From Alphaproteobacteria bacterium (GTDB lineage: Bacteria > Pseudomonadota > Alphaproteobacteria > Rhizobiales > Aestuariivirgaceae), in the NCBI GenBank assembly GCA_028868255.1, contig JAGWUY010000005.1:1-35164 (forward strand): a stretch of 35,164 nucleotides of DNA. The letters run 5' to 3'. Positions 20,101-29,045 of this stretch are shown here, piece after piece. The stretch's first letter is position 1, and the number at the start of each line of letters is the position of its first letter. The notes under the pieces were generated by a model. That model was not told where the DNA came from. It did no database searches and worked only from the letters and a program-made list of their open reading frames with translations. The position numbers and the translations under genes are program-made.

Positions 20101-21684
20101 TTAGCCTTCAGCGCGGTTGGGGCGTTTGAAGTTGTTTCCTGATGGCTTGGCGAAGCCGCCGGGTTTGCCGGGGCCAGAAGAACGGCCACGCGGCTTATCG
20201 CCCATGCTTGCGCCACGGCCATTGCCACCACGGTTCTGGCCATCACCCGAACGGGGCTTGAACCAGGGCTTGTTATCTTGTGCTGGGGCTGCCTCAACGT
20301 TACGAGGCTTTGGCTTTTGATAAATAATGGTGGGTTCGCCCGACAATGGAGTCCAATTCGCACCTTCGGGCAACTCACGCTTTTGGGGCGCACGGCGCTC
20401 TGCCACATTTTTCTGTTCAGTGCGCTGTTCGTGAGCGGGCTTGTTTTTGAAATCCGATTGACCCCGGTGGAAGCGGCCACCTTGTGGCTTTTGCGGCTTC
20501 GTGGAGCGGCCATTGGGCCTTGTGGCCCCGCTGATTTCCGTTGGCACCGAAGCCTTGCCCAGCGCATGAACCTGCACAGGCACAGGCTTGCGGATGGTTT
20601 TTTCAATATCACGCAACAAGGCGCGCTCATCACTGGCGCAGAACGCGATGGCCACACCTTCAGCGCCGGCACGCGCGGTGCGGCCGATGCGGTGGACATA
20701 AGATTCTGGCACATGTGGCAAGTCATAATTGATCACATGCGACACACCGTCCACGTCGATGCCACGCGCTGCAATATCTGTTGCGACCAAGACCATGATC
20801 TTGCCGTTCTTGAAGCCAGCCAGAGCCTTTTCGCGGTTCACTTGTGATTTGTTGCCGTGAATGGCAGACGCCGTGTAGTTCGCTTGGGCAAGGCCTTTCA
20901 CCACCTTATCAGCCCCATGCTTGGTGCGCGTGAAGACCAGCGTGCGGGTCATGTTATTGTCTTTGAGCAGCTCATTGAGCAAAGCAAGTTTGGCACCCTG
21001 ATCGACATGGATCACGGACTGGTTGACGCGCTCTGCCGTGGTGGCCACAGGGGCCACTTCCACACGCACGGGATCGGTCAAAAGGCCTGCGGCCAGATTG
21101 GCGATTTCCTTGGGCATGGTGGCGGAGAAAAACAGGTTCTGGCGTTGCTTTGGCAACATGCCTGTGAGTTTACGAATGTCGTGGATGAAGCCGAGATCGA
21201 GCATCTGATCCACTTCATCGAGCACAAAAATCTCAACCTTGGCCAATGTTAAGGCGCGGCGTTCGATCAAATCGACCAAGCGACCAGGGGTGGCCACCAG
21301 CACATCAATGCCGCCGCGCAGAATTTCCATCTGGCGGTTGATCGAAACACCGCCAAACACGCACGCGCGCGACACCTTCATAAAGCGACCGTAGGCCTTG
21401 AAGCTTTCAGTGATTTGGGCTGCAAGCTCACGCGTGGGAGACAGGATCAAGGCGCGGCAGGTGCCCTTGGCCGGGCGTTCTGTGTGTTTGGCCAAGCGCT
21501 CCAAAATCGGCAACGCGAAGGCCGCGGTTTTGCCGGTGCCGGTTTGGGCAATGCCCAGCAAATCCTTGCCTTCAAGCAAAGCGGGAATGGAGCGCGCCTG
21601 AATGGGCGTTGGGGTGTTATAGCCTTCAGTGGCCAGTGCCTTGAGCAGGGGTTCTGAGAGGCCGAGGTTGTTAAAAGTGGTCAA
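20101..21684 (-). CDS. DEAD-box ATP-dependent RNA helicase (RhlE-like) with basic low-complexity C-terminus
   Basis: PTPIQARSIPALL, AQTGTGKTAAFALP, PTRELAAQI, VLDEVDQMLDLGF (DEVD variant), SATMP, HRIGRTARAG. TTG at 21684 is the plausible start; upstream residues in the ORF look non-coding. Confidence 0.93.
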   Translation of the reverse strand: MTTFNNLGLSEPLLKALATEGYNTPTPIQARSIPALLEGKDLLGIAQTGTGKTAAFALPILERLAKHTERPAKGTCRALILSPTRELAAQITESFKAYGRFMKVSRACVFGGVSINRQMEILRGGIDVLVATPGRLVDLIERRALTLAKVEIFVLDEVDQMLDLGFIHDIRKLTGMLPKQRQNLFFSATMPKEIANLAAGLLTDPVRVEVAPVATTAERVNQSVIHVDQGAKLALLNELLKDNNMTRTLVFTRTKHGADKVVKGLAQANYTASAIHGNKSQVNREKALAGFKNGKIMVLVATDIAARGIDVDGVSHVINYDLPHVPESYVHRIGRTARAGAEGVAIAFCASDERALLRDIEKTIRKPVPVQVHALGKASVPTEISGATRPNGRSTKPQKPQGGRFHRGQSDFKNKPAHEQRTEQKNVAERRAPQKRELPEGANWTPLSGEPTIIYQKPKPRNVEAAPAQDNKPWFKPRSGDGQNRGGNGRGASMGDKPRGRSSGPGKPGGFAKPSGNNFKRPNRAEG

Positions 21685-21925
21685 AATAAAAGTCTCATTC
21701 GGAACGATTGGGGAAGCGCCAAGCCATGTCCGAGTGAGGGCCATGCAAAGGATTCGCAGGCTGCTCAAGCGTGGCGCTTAAACCACCCCATGTGAAAGGA
21801 TAATTCGGGAAATCGCTTCATATCAGCTAGAACGGCTGCCACGTGTGGCGCCTCACATATTCTGTTTGGCTGATCGCGATGGACTGCATATGCATGTTGC
21901 AGTGCGAAAAGTCAAGAGGCAGCAC

Positions 21926-22600
21926 TTATCTCACAAAGGTTTCGACCAAGGCCGGCAGGTCGAGCATTTTGCTGAACACGGCTTCTGCGCCAATGTCTTT
22001 CAGTTTTTCACCGTGGCGCACCTCGTCTTGATGAGTGCCGGTGAAGCCCAAGGTCCAGCAGCCGGCATCAACGGCCGCGGTGACGCCCGTGACTGAATCT
22101 TCCACCACCAGGCAATTATCGGCCTTGGCACCCGCATTTTTTGCGGCCAGCAAGAACAGGTCGGGCGCAGGCTTGCCTTGTGGCACGTCCTCAATGGCAT
22201 AAACGGCATTCTTGAAGTGAGGCAGCAGGCCTGTGAGTTGCAAGGCCAGTTTCACGCGCTCCTTCGGGCTGTTGGAGGCAATCGACATGGTAAGGCCCAT
22301 GTTTCGAATGTCTTCCAACGCGTCACGCACGCCGCGCACCAAGGTCAGTTCACTGCGATAAAGCTCAACCATCCGCGCATTCTTCTGGGCGATCAAATCA
22401 TCCGACAGCGCCACGCCGCGCTCTTTTGAAAGCTCATCCAACATGGCACGAAAGGTTTTGCCGACAAAGCGGCGGTGTGCTTCCGCCTCAGACATCTTGA
22501 TGCCGTGCTGGGCCAGAATTTCGACATCAGCGCGCATGGACAAGGGTTCGCTATCAACCAAAACACCGTCACAATCAAAAATGATATGGGAAATGCTCAT
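21926..22600 (-). CDS. HAD-superfamily hydrolase (phosphoglucomutase/phosphatase-like)
   Basis: IIFDCDGVLVDSEPL, SIASNSPKERV, VVEDSVTGVTAAVDAGCWTLGFTG. Confidence 0.93.
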   Translation of the reverse strand: MSISHIIFDCDGVLVDSEPLSMRADVEILAQHGIKMSEAEAHRRFVGKTFRAMLDELSKERGVALSDDLIAQKNARMVELYRSELTLVRGVRDALEDIRNMGLTMSIASNSPKERVKLALQLTGLLPHFKNAVYAIEDVPQGKPAPDLFLLAAKNAGAKADNCLVVEDSVTGVTAAVDAGCWTLGFTGTHQDEVRHGEKLKDIGAEAVFSKMLDLPALVETFVR

Positions 22601-22611
22601 GCGTTCGGCCC

Positions 22612-23109
22612 TCAGGCTCCCAAGTGCCGGAAAGCGGCAATCACGTCAACATAAACTGCGCGTTTGAAGGGGATGATGATATCGAGCATCTCATCCATTT
22701 TGGCCCAGCGCCATTCATCAAATTCCTGCTTATGGCCGGGGGGCTTCAGATTGATTTCACTGTCTGGCCCGTCAAATTTCATAGCAAACCATTTTTGCTT
22801 TTGGCCGCGATATTTTCCACCCCAGGATTTTCCAATCAAATGATCGGGCAGATCATACTTGTACCAGCCGGGCGCTTCCGCAATGACATGGGCGGAAGTG
22901 ACAGCTGTTTCCTCCTGCAATTCGCGCAAGGCCGCCTTGGCTGCATCTTCGCCCTCGTCAATGCCACCTTGGGGCATTTGCCACCATTTGCCGATGCCAT
23001 CATCATTCTGTTTTTCAAAGCGGCGGCCAAGCCAGACCAAGCCCTTATCATTGATCAACATGACGCCCACGCAGGGGCGGTAAGCCGTGATTTCAGGTTT
23101 GACAATCAT
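22612..23109 (-). CDS. rppH: RNA pyrophosphohydrolase (Nudix)
   Basis: YRPCVGVMLINDKGLVWLGRR, Nudix box GGIDEGEDAAKAALRELQEETAV, KWFAMKFDG. Confidence 0.94.
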   Translation of the reverse strand: MIVKPEITAYRPCVGVMLINDKGLVWLGRRFEKQNDDGIGKWWQMPQGGIDEGEDAAKAALRELQEETAVTSAHVIAEAPGWYKYDLPDHLIGKSWGGKYRGQKQKWFAMKFDGPDSEINLKPPGHKQEFDEWRWAKMDEMLDIIIPFKRAVYVDVIAAFRHLGA

Positions 23110-23111
23110 GT

Positions 23112-24275
23112 TCAGCCGAGACGTCCTTTGAAGGCCGCCGAGGCGGGCATGATCACAACGCCGCGATCAGGCGCTGATTTGGCCCAGTCTGCAATGGCGT
23201 CAATGGTGGTGGGAAGGCCAGTGCCAGTGCCAATCGCTATACCATTGGTTTTGGCCTGCTCTTCCAGCAGATTGAGGGCGGCCTGAATGGATATTGGATT
23301 GGCATCAAGATCAACCACCGAGTCCGCACGTCGCACTTGCATTTGCATGGATTTGGCAACGCCATCGGTGGCGGACAGAGGCAACGAACCATCTTCCATA
23401 AATAATACACCGCGCTTGCGAAGCTCCGCCAGCAGCGGCTTTATGGCCGGGGCCGACGACAGGAAGCGCCCGCCCATATAATTGATGACGCCCGTATAAC
23501 CGGTGAAACGGCTCATATGCCATTGCAAGGCTTCGGCATTGGCCGCTTCTGGGGCATCGGCCAGCAAAGTTTTGGGTCCGGGATTGGTGGCAGGATAGCC
23601 CACAGGTTCTAGGGGCACTTGCAGCAGCACTTCATGGCCATTGGCCCTGGCCTTATCGACCTGCGCCTGCAAATTTTCGCCATAAGGGGCGAAGGCAAAG
23701 CTGATGTCTCCCGGCAAATTCTTGGCCGCTTTGGCCGTCAGTTTTTCATCAAGGCCCATGCCGCCCAAAATAATGACGATTTTCGGCGCCTCGGAATGAA
23801 TGAGACCTACAGGCACAGGTCTGGCGTAAAGATCAGAAGGCTTGCGGCCCTGTGGCGTGATGCGAGGCAAAGGGCCTGCTGCTGACGCTTCGGTTGCACC
23901 AGATATGGGCGCTTTGGTGAGCGGCTGTTTGGTGGAGACATAGATTGTAGCATCCTGCTGATAGTTTTGTTGCTGTACAGGCTCAACAATCTTGGCCGCT
24001 GGTTTAGCTGTCGCGACTTCTTCCAGAACAGGCGGCTCTGGTGTTGGGGCCGGATCAATGCTTGCGGTCTTGATCTCCTCGACCGGTGGCACTGCCAAAG
24101 TGATTTGTGGCTCTCCCGCAAAAGGATGGGGCTGCTGCACCAGCCAATAGCCGCCACCAGAGAAACCCGCGATCAAAGCGATGTAAGCAACTGTAAGGGC
24201 ACGAGGACGCCGTTCCCAAAGTCTCTGGGCCAAGCGGCGTTGGCGCAGGGGTTGTTTCAGTTCATCACGGGGCAT
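23112..24275 (-). CDS. Divergent polysaccharide deacetylase family protein (YibQ/DUF610)
   Basis: IVIILGGMGLDEKLTAKAAKNLPGDISFAFAPYGENLQAQVDKARANGHEVLLQVPLEP; N-terminal TM and proline-rich linker. Confidence 0.9.
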   Translation of the reverse strand: MPRDELKQPLRQRRLAQRLWERRPRALTVAYIALIAGFSGGGYWLVQQPHPFAGEPQITLAVPPVEEIKTASIDPAPTPEPPVLEEVATAKPAAKIVEPVQQQNYQQDATIYVSTKQPLTKAPISGATEASAAGPLPRITPQGRKPSDLYARPVPVGLIHSEAPKIVIILGGMGLDEKLTAKAAKNLPGDISFAFAPYGENLQAQVDKARANGHEVLLQVPLEPVGYPATNPGPKTLLADAPEAANAEALQWHMSRFTGYTGVINYMGGRFLSSAPAIKPLLAELRKRGVLFMEDGSLPLSATDGVAKSMQMQVRRADSVVDLDANPISIQAALNLLEEQAKTNGIAIGTGTGLPTTIDAIADWAKSAPDRGVVIMPASAAFKGRLG

Positions 24276-24323
24276 GGCTTTGGCAAGTCGATTCGTTCAC
24301 CCGGCCAGTGTGGTGGCCAAGCC

Positions 24324-24338
24324 TTAATGGTTCATTAA
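24324..24338. promoter_or_regulatory. Candidate CtrA-type box TTAA-N7-TTAA
   Basis: ttaa-tggttca-ttaa, ~49-63 bp upstream of the deacetylase ATG (24275). Confidence 0.5.
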
Positions 24339-24345
24339 CCGTCAT

Positions 24346-24375
24346 AGAAAAAGGGCGGAAAACCTTGTTCCGCCC
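24346..24375 (-). terminator. Rho-independent terminator of the ctpA transcript
   Basis: Minus strand GGGCGGAA-CAAGGTT-TTCCGCCC-TTTTTCT. Confidence 0.75.
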
Positions 24376-24383
24376 GTTGCAAA

Positions 24384-25721
24384 TCAGTTGGATTGTTTGA
24401 CCGGATCAGTTGGTTTTGTGGGCGGCACCACATTGGTGACCACTTTTTCGCCATGCAGGAAATCAATAGCCGCCTTTAGCTGAACGTCCTTGGTTTTGTC
24501 TTCCGGAACATAGGCTGAAGAGCCGCCGCCCTCATCGCCGCCATTGGGGTTCGCCAAATGGCCGTTGAGCTTGGCTTCACCGCCGGTTGAAACATCCTTG
24601 CCTAACAATTCGGGTGGTAGAGGTTGTTCAATCACAATATCAGCATCAATGCCCTTGGCCTGAATGGATCGGCCCGACGGCGTGTAGTAGCGTTGCGTGG
24701 TCAGGCGCATAGCCCCTTCATTGCCCAGTGGTATGATGGTTTGCACGGAGCCTTTGCCGAAGGAACGCGTGCCAATCAAAGTAGCGCGCTTCTGATCTTG
24801 CAAAGCACCAGCCACAATTTCAGAGGCTGAGGCCGAGCCGCCATTGATCAGCACCACCAGTTTCTTGCCATTGGTCATATCACCTTTTTGGGCGGTGTAG
24901 CGTTCCACCTGATCAGGATTCCGGCCACGGGTGGAGACAATTTCACCTTTATCCATGAACACATCGCTCACTCCGATGGCCTGCTGCAGAAGACCGCCCG
25001 GATTATTGCGCAAGTCAAGGATAAACCCTTTTTCCTTGCCGCCCATTTTGGTGTCGAGATCGGTAATGGCCTTTTGCAAGCCGCCTTCGGCTTGCTCATT
25101 GAAGGTTGAGATGCGTATATAGCCAATATCATTGGCTTCAATCGATGATTTGACCGATTCGATTTTGATCACATCGCGTGTCATCTTAACATCAAACGGT
25201 TGACGCTTGTCGCGCACCACGGTGAGGGTGATGGGGGTGTTTACAGCGCCACGCATTTTGTCGACTGCTTCATTCAAAGTGATGCCCTGCACTTCTTTGC
25301 CATCGATTTTTACAATGAGGTCATTGGCCAGAAGGCCGGCCTTGGCCGCCGGTGTACCGTCATAAGGGGCAACCACTTTGACCAGGCCGTTTTCCATGGT
25401 GACTTCAATGCCAAGACCGCCAAATTCACCCTTGGTCTTGACGTTCATATCTGCAAATTCTTTGGCGTTCATATAGCTTGAATGCGGATCCAGCGACATC
25501 AACATGCCATTGATGGCCGCTTCCATCATTTTCTGTTCATTTGGCTTTTCAACATAATCAGAGCGGACACGGTCATAGACGTCGCCAAACAAGTTGAGCA
25601 GACGGTAGGTTTCGGTGTTGGTGGCTGCGGTTGCGCCCCCTAAGGCTTGCATGAGGGCCACTGCCGAAACAGCTCCGATCATCACAAGACCAATATTGCG
25701 CATTTGGGGTGTCAGCTTCAT
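24384..25721 (-). CDS. ctpA: S41 family C-terminal processing peptidase
   Basis: PDZ GLGIEVTMENGLVKVVAPYDGTPAAKAGL; GGSASASEIVAGALQDQKRATLIGTRSFGKGSVQ Ser/Lys catalytic motifs; ATG at 25721 (MKLTPQMRN). Confidence 0.96.
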   Translation of the reverse strand: MKLTPQMRNIGLVMIGAVSAVALMQALGGATAATNTETYRLLNLFGDVYDRVRSDYVEKPNEQKMMEAAINGMLMSLDPHSSYMNAKEFADMNVKTKGEFGGLGIEVTMENGLVKVVAPYDGTPAAKAGLLANDLIVKIDGKEVQGITLNEAVDKMRGAVNTPITLTVVRDKRQPFDVKMTRDVIKIESVKSSIEANDIGYIRISTFNEQAEGGLQKAITDLDTKMGGKEKGFILDLRNNPGGLLQQAIGVSDVFMDKGEIVSTRGRNPDQVERYTAQKGDMTNGKKLVVLINGGSASASEIVAGALQDQKRATLIGTRSFGKGSVQTIIPLGNEGAMRLTTQRYYTPSGRSIQAKGIDADIVIEQPLPPELLGKDVSTGGEAKLNGHLANPNGGDEGGGSSAYVPEDKTKDVQLKAAIDFLHGEKVVTNVVPPTKPTDPVKQSN

Positions 25722-26983
25722 TTCATCGCCTCTTTTCTGCGTTGGGACCACCAAGGAGATGGGTCAACAGGAACATTGTTTTTTCTAAACTCAACATATA
25801 GCACAGGGTGTGCCGATTTTGTGTCAGAGCCGATGAGCGCCACGGAAGTTGGGCCCTTGCCCATTGTTCCTAACGGTTCACCTGCCCTGGTGGATTGCCC
25901 GATGTCAGCGGAAATGTGATTCATGCCTGCCAGCAGAACCAGATAGCCCTCTCCGGCATTCAAGATCAAGAGTTGTCCATAAGAACGGAAGGGCCCGGCA
26001 AACTCCACCTTGGCATCTACCGGCGAAATCACCGCGGCATTGTCAGATGTGGCCAGCGCAACTCCATCAAGGTTCTGGCCCAAGCCATTATCCTCACCAA
26101 AATTTTTCAGGATTTGACCCTGTACAGGATAATCCAGTTGGCCCTTTACTTGGCTCATCAGCTTTGGCGGGCCCAGCAATGCTTCACGGGCTTTACGCTC
26201 GGCTTCTGCTTTGGCCAATTCTGCGGCTTTTACTTCAGCGGTCTTTTGTGCATCAAGGCGCTGCTTTTCTGTTTCTATAGCGGCGAGCAATTGTTGCAGA
26301 GTTTCGGCTTTTTTGGCCAGTTCGGCTGATTTTTTTCTTTCTGACTCTAAATCCTTTGCAGAGGATTCGGCCAAAGACTTTTTTTCAGCCTGGAGTTTGA
26401 TCAATTCTAACTGTGTGGCTGCGAGGCTGATGCGGGCCGTTTCCTGAACGGTCTTTGTGTTTTCGGTTTCGGATTTGATGGCATCCAAGCGCTTCAGATT
26501 GTTTTGCAACTCCTGCGCCTCATCACGCATTTGCGGTACGACGGCGCCAAACATCATAGCACCACGCAGGGCCTGCAGAATATTGGCAGGCTCTACCACC
26601 AACGCAGGGGGTGGATTTTGCTCCAGCCTTTGCAAGCCTGCAAGCAGCGTGGAAAGCCTGTCCTGTTTTTCGGCCAGTGTGCTGCGGATGACCACGGCTT
26701 CTGCTGTGAGTTGATTGATCTTGGCATCTGCTGTTGCCATGGCCTGTTGTTGGGCATCCAGCGTCTTGCCCAAGGCCACAAGCTTACTTGAAATCTCGGT
26801 TTCGGCTTTTACCGCTTCATCTATATTGGCCGCCAGATTGGATTGGCGTTCTGCACTGTCTTTCAGGCTCTGCTGGACATGGCCCAGTTCAGTTGCGGGG
26901 TCTTGCGTTTGGGCAAACGCACAGCTTCCTGTCACCGACAAGAGGGCAAATGCCAGACCGTTTCGCGCCATCCACTTTCTCAT
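25718..26983 (-). CDS. EnvC-like murein hydrolase activator (signal peptide, coiled coil, M23 LytM domain)
   Basis: Signal peptide ending SCAFAQ, long coiled coil, degenerate LytM domain (VISPVDAKVEFAGPFRSYGQLLILNAGEGYLVLLAGM); 4-bp overlap with ctpA. Confidence 0.92.
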   Translation of the reverse strand: MRKWMARNGLAFALLSVTGSCAFAQTQDPATELGHVQQSLKDSAERQSNLAANIDEAVKAETEISSKLVALGKTLDAQQQAMATADAKINQLTAEAVVIRSTLAEKQDRLSTLLAGLQRLEQNPPPALVVEPANILQALRGAMMFGAVVPQMRDEAQELQNNLKRLDAIKSETENTKTVQETARISLAATQLELIKLQAEKKSLAESSAKDLESERKKSAELAKKAETLQQLLAAIETEKQRLDAQKTAEVKAAELAKAEAERKAREALLGPPKLMSQVKGQLDYPVQGQILKNFGEDNGLGQNLDGVALATSDNAAVISPVDAKVEFAGPFRSYGQLLILNAGEGYLVLLAGMNHISADIGQSTRAGEPLGTMGKGPTSVALIGSDTKSAHPVLYVEFRKNNVPVDPSPWWSQRRKEAMK

Positions 26984-27041
26984 AATCTGTGCGAAACTGC
27001 CTCAAGCCCATGTCGAAAATACGGCCAAAATCCGATCTGAT

Positions 27042-27524
27042 TTAAGCGCGGTGATAGGGATGATTGACCATAATGGTAAGAGATCGGTAAATTTGTTCGA
27101 GAAGCATGATGCGGGCCAACCTGTGCGGCCATGTCATTTGACCCAAGGCAATGATTTGGCTGGCTTTTGAACGGGTTTCCGGGCTGTGGCCATCCGGCCC
27201 GCCTAACAGAAAAGCAATGTCGCCGCCGCCATGATCACGCTGTTTGCGCAGGACAGCGGCAAAGGCTTCACTGGAAAGTGATGTGCCCCGTTCATCCAGC
27301 ACAAAGGTAAAGGCAGAAGGTGGCACGGCTGACCAGAGAATCTTGGCCTCATCATCCATGCGTGATTTGGGCGAGGCTTGCTGACTTTCGCTCCATTCCT
27401 GAATTTTCAAGGCTGTGACACCCGCCTGCTTGCCAAAGCTTTCGATGCGAAAGGCATAATCACTGGCCAACATTTTTTCTGGGCCGATTTTGAGCTTGCC
27501 AATCGCGCCGATGTGCAGACGCAT
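27042..27524 (-). CDS. rlmH: 23S rRNA (pseudouridine1915-N3)-methyltransferase RlmH
   Basis: LDERGTSLSSEAFA, IAFLLGGPDGH, MTWPHRLARIMLLEQIYRSLTIMVNHPYHR. Confidence 0.97.
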   Translation of the reverse strand: MRLHIGAIGKLKIGPEKMLASDYAFRIESFGKQAGVTALKIQEWSESQQASPKSRMDDEAKILWSAVPPSAFTFVLDERGTSLSSEAFAAVLRKQRDHGGGDIAFLLGGPDGHSPETRSKASQIIALGQMTWPHRLARIMLLEQIYRSLTIMVNHPYHRA

Positions 27525-28354
27525 CAGTCTTCGCGGTGGTCCATGGTGGCCCCTTCGGAGGGCGCATGTTCAGACCACAGTTTTTCGAGATTGTAGAAGC
27601 TGCGCACTTCTGGGCGGAAAATGTGAACAATCACATTGCCCGCATCGACCAACACCCAATCCGATTGTTCAAGGCCTTCGACGCGAATGTCTTTCTGTCC
27701 TGATGCTTTCAGCTTTGTTACCAGTTGATCGGCTATGGCGGCCACATGGCGGTTCACCCGCCCTGAGGCGATCACCATGCCATCGGCCATGGACGAGCGC
27801 CCTTCGAGATTGATGGCGATCACCTGTTCGGCCTTGGCATCATCCATGGCATCCAAGATCACATTCATCAAGGGCCAATCGGGGCCTGTATAGCGTGGGG
27901 CCTTAGGGGCCGCGACAATGACTGAAGCGGGTTTCTTGGCGCGTGAGGCTGGCTTTTTGGCCGCAGCTTTTTTGGCGACTGGTTTTTTAGCAGTGGTTTT
28001 TTTCGCTACGGTTTTTTTGGCCGCAACTCTCTTGGCAGCGGGCTTGTTGGCGACGGCCTTTTTTGCCACTGCCTTCTTTGCGGGCGTTTTGACCGCAATT
28101 TTCTTGACGACGACCTTTGCTGGCTTCTTGGCAACAGCTTTTTTTACAGTCGCTGTTTTAACGGTTGGCTTTTTGACGACTTTTTTTACCGCTTTTTTGA
28201 CAATAGGCTTCACCGCCTTGGCTGCTTTTTTGGCAACAGGCTTCACCGCTTTCTTGGCTGGCTTTTTGGCCGCTGGCTTCTTCACAACAGCTTTTTTGGC
28301 AGGGGATTTCTTGGTCGCTGGCTTTTTGGCAGCGCTGGCCTTCACAGTTTTCAC
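27524..28354 (-). CDS. rsfS: Ribosome silencing factor RsfS with long Lys/Ala/Pro-rich N-terminal tail
   Basis: C-terminal core ILDAMDDAKAEQVIAINLEGRSSMADGMVIASGRVNRHVAAIADQLV...VEGLEQSDWVLVDAGNVIVHIFRPEVRSFYNLEKLW; ~145-residue KKPAAKK-type tail. GTG start at 28354 uncertain; the core alone could start at ATG 27868. Confidence 0.9.
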   Translation of the reverse strand: MKTVKASAAKKPATKKSPAKKAVVKKPAAKKPAKKAVKPVAKKAAKAVKPIVKKAVKKVVKKPTVKTATVKKAVAKKPAKVVVKKIAVKTPAKKAVAKKAVANKPAAKRVAAKKTVAKKTTAKKPVAKKAAAKKPASRAKKPASVIVAAPKAPRYTGPDWPLMNVILDAMDDAKAEQVIAINLEGRSSMADGMVIASGRVNRHVAAIADQLVTKLKASGQKDIRVEGLEQSDWVLVDAGNVIVHIFRPEVRSFYNLEKLWSEHAPSEGATMDHRED

Positions 28355-28384
28355 AACGGGCTTCTTTTTAACAGGTTTCTTGCT
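27917..28384. repeat. Low-complexity degenerate repeat encoding the RsfS tail
   Basis: Recurrent ggctttttggc / cttcttggc / ttttttgac-like units on the plus strand, encoding KKPAAKK/AVKK repeats on the minus strand. Confidence 0.8.
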
Positions 28385-28432
28385 CAGGGTCTTATTCCTT
28401 CTGATGTTGGGCGATCCATACCAAAAAACATC

Positions 28433-29038
28433 TCAAGATGAAATGGGTTTGGCAGCATGGCGAATCTGGGTCGAGCTTTCCTTGCGCAGCGGCATGGAAA
28501 TGAACACCCAGGCAGGCGGCTTAGCCAGCGCGAGGCGGCCCGACTGTTCATTGCGCAGGCGGGCATTGCCATATCTTATCGCTGCCTGACCGCCGAGGGC
28601 GCGCACTGAATAGCCAGGCCTGGCCAGAACAGCAATGGGCAGGGTTTCGACAATGGTTGTCCAATTATGCCAGCGGTCGAGATCGCGGAAACTGTCGGCC
28701 CCCATGATCCAGACGAAATGGGCCTGAGACATGGCTTGCTTGAGAGCGTGCAAGGTTTGGGCTGTGTTGCGACTGTGCAATTGCATTTCAAGATTGGTGA
28801 CCTTGAAGCGCGGGTGTTTGGCAATACCGCGCGTTTCATTGAGGCGGGTTTGGTATTCGCCGGTTTCTTTTGTGTCTTTCAGCGGGTTTTGAGGGGACAC
28901 CAGCCACCACACATAATCCAGTTTCAGGCGCTTCAAGGCATAGAGGGCGACCATGCGGTGGCCCTGATGGGCGGGGTTGAAAGAGCCGCCGAAGAGGCCG
29001 ATTTTTTGACCCTCACCAAAAGTTGGAAGTTTCAGCAT
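28433..29038 (-). CDS. nadD: Nicotinate-nucleotide adenylyltransferase
   Basis: KIGLFGGSFNPAHQGHRMVALYALKRL, WIMGADSFRDLDRWHNW, IRYGNARL; ATG at 29038 (MLKLPTFGEG) preferred over the ORF start at 29212, which overlaps proA. Confidence 0.93.
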   Translation of the reverse strand: MLKLPTFGEGQKIGLFGGSFNPAHQGHRMVALYALKRLKLDYVWWLVSPQNPLKDTKETGEYQTRLNETRGIAKHPRFKVTNLEMQLHSRNTAQTLHALKQAMSQAHFVWIMGADSFRDLDRWHNWTTIVETLPIAVLARPGYSVRALGGQAAIRYGNARLRNEQSGRLALAKPPAWVFISMPLRKESSTQIRHAAKPISS

Positions 29039-29045
29039 GGGCGGT

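Noticed and set aside
21685-21768. 28-residue N-terminal extension of the DEAD-box helicase in the ORF track
   Set aside because: Helicase homology begins at TTFNNLGL; the upstream part is probably untranslated leader read through in frame, so a TTG start at 21684 is preferred.
27918-28589. 223-aa plus-strand ORF that looks like a very hydrophobic membrane protein (FLAAAFLATGFLAVVFF...)
   Set aside because: It is the antisense shadow of the RsfS Lys/Ala repeat region (AAG/AAA codons read as CTT/TTT); no independent coding support.
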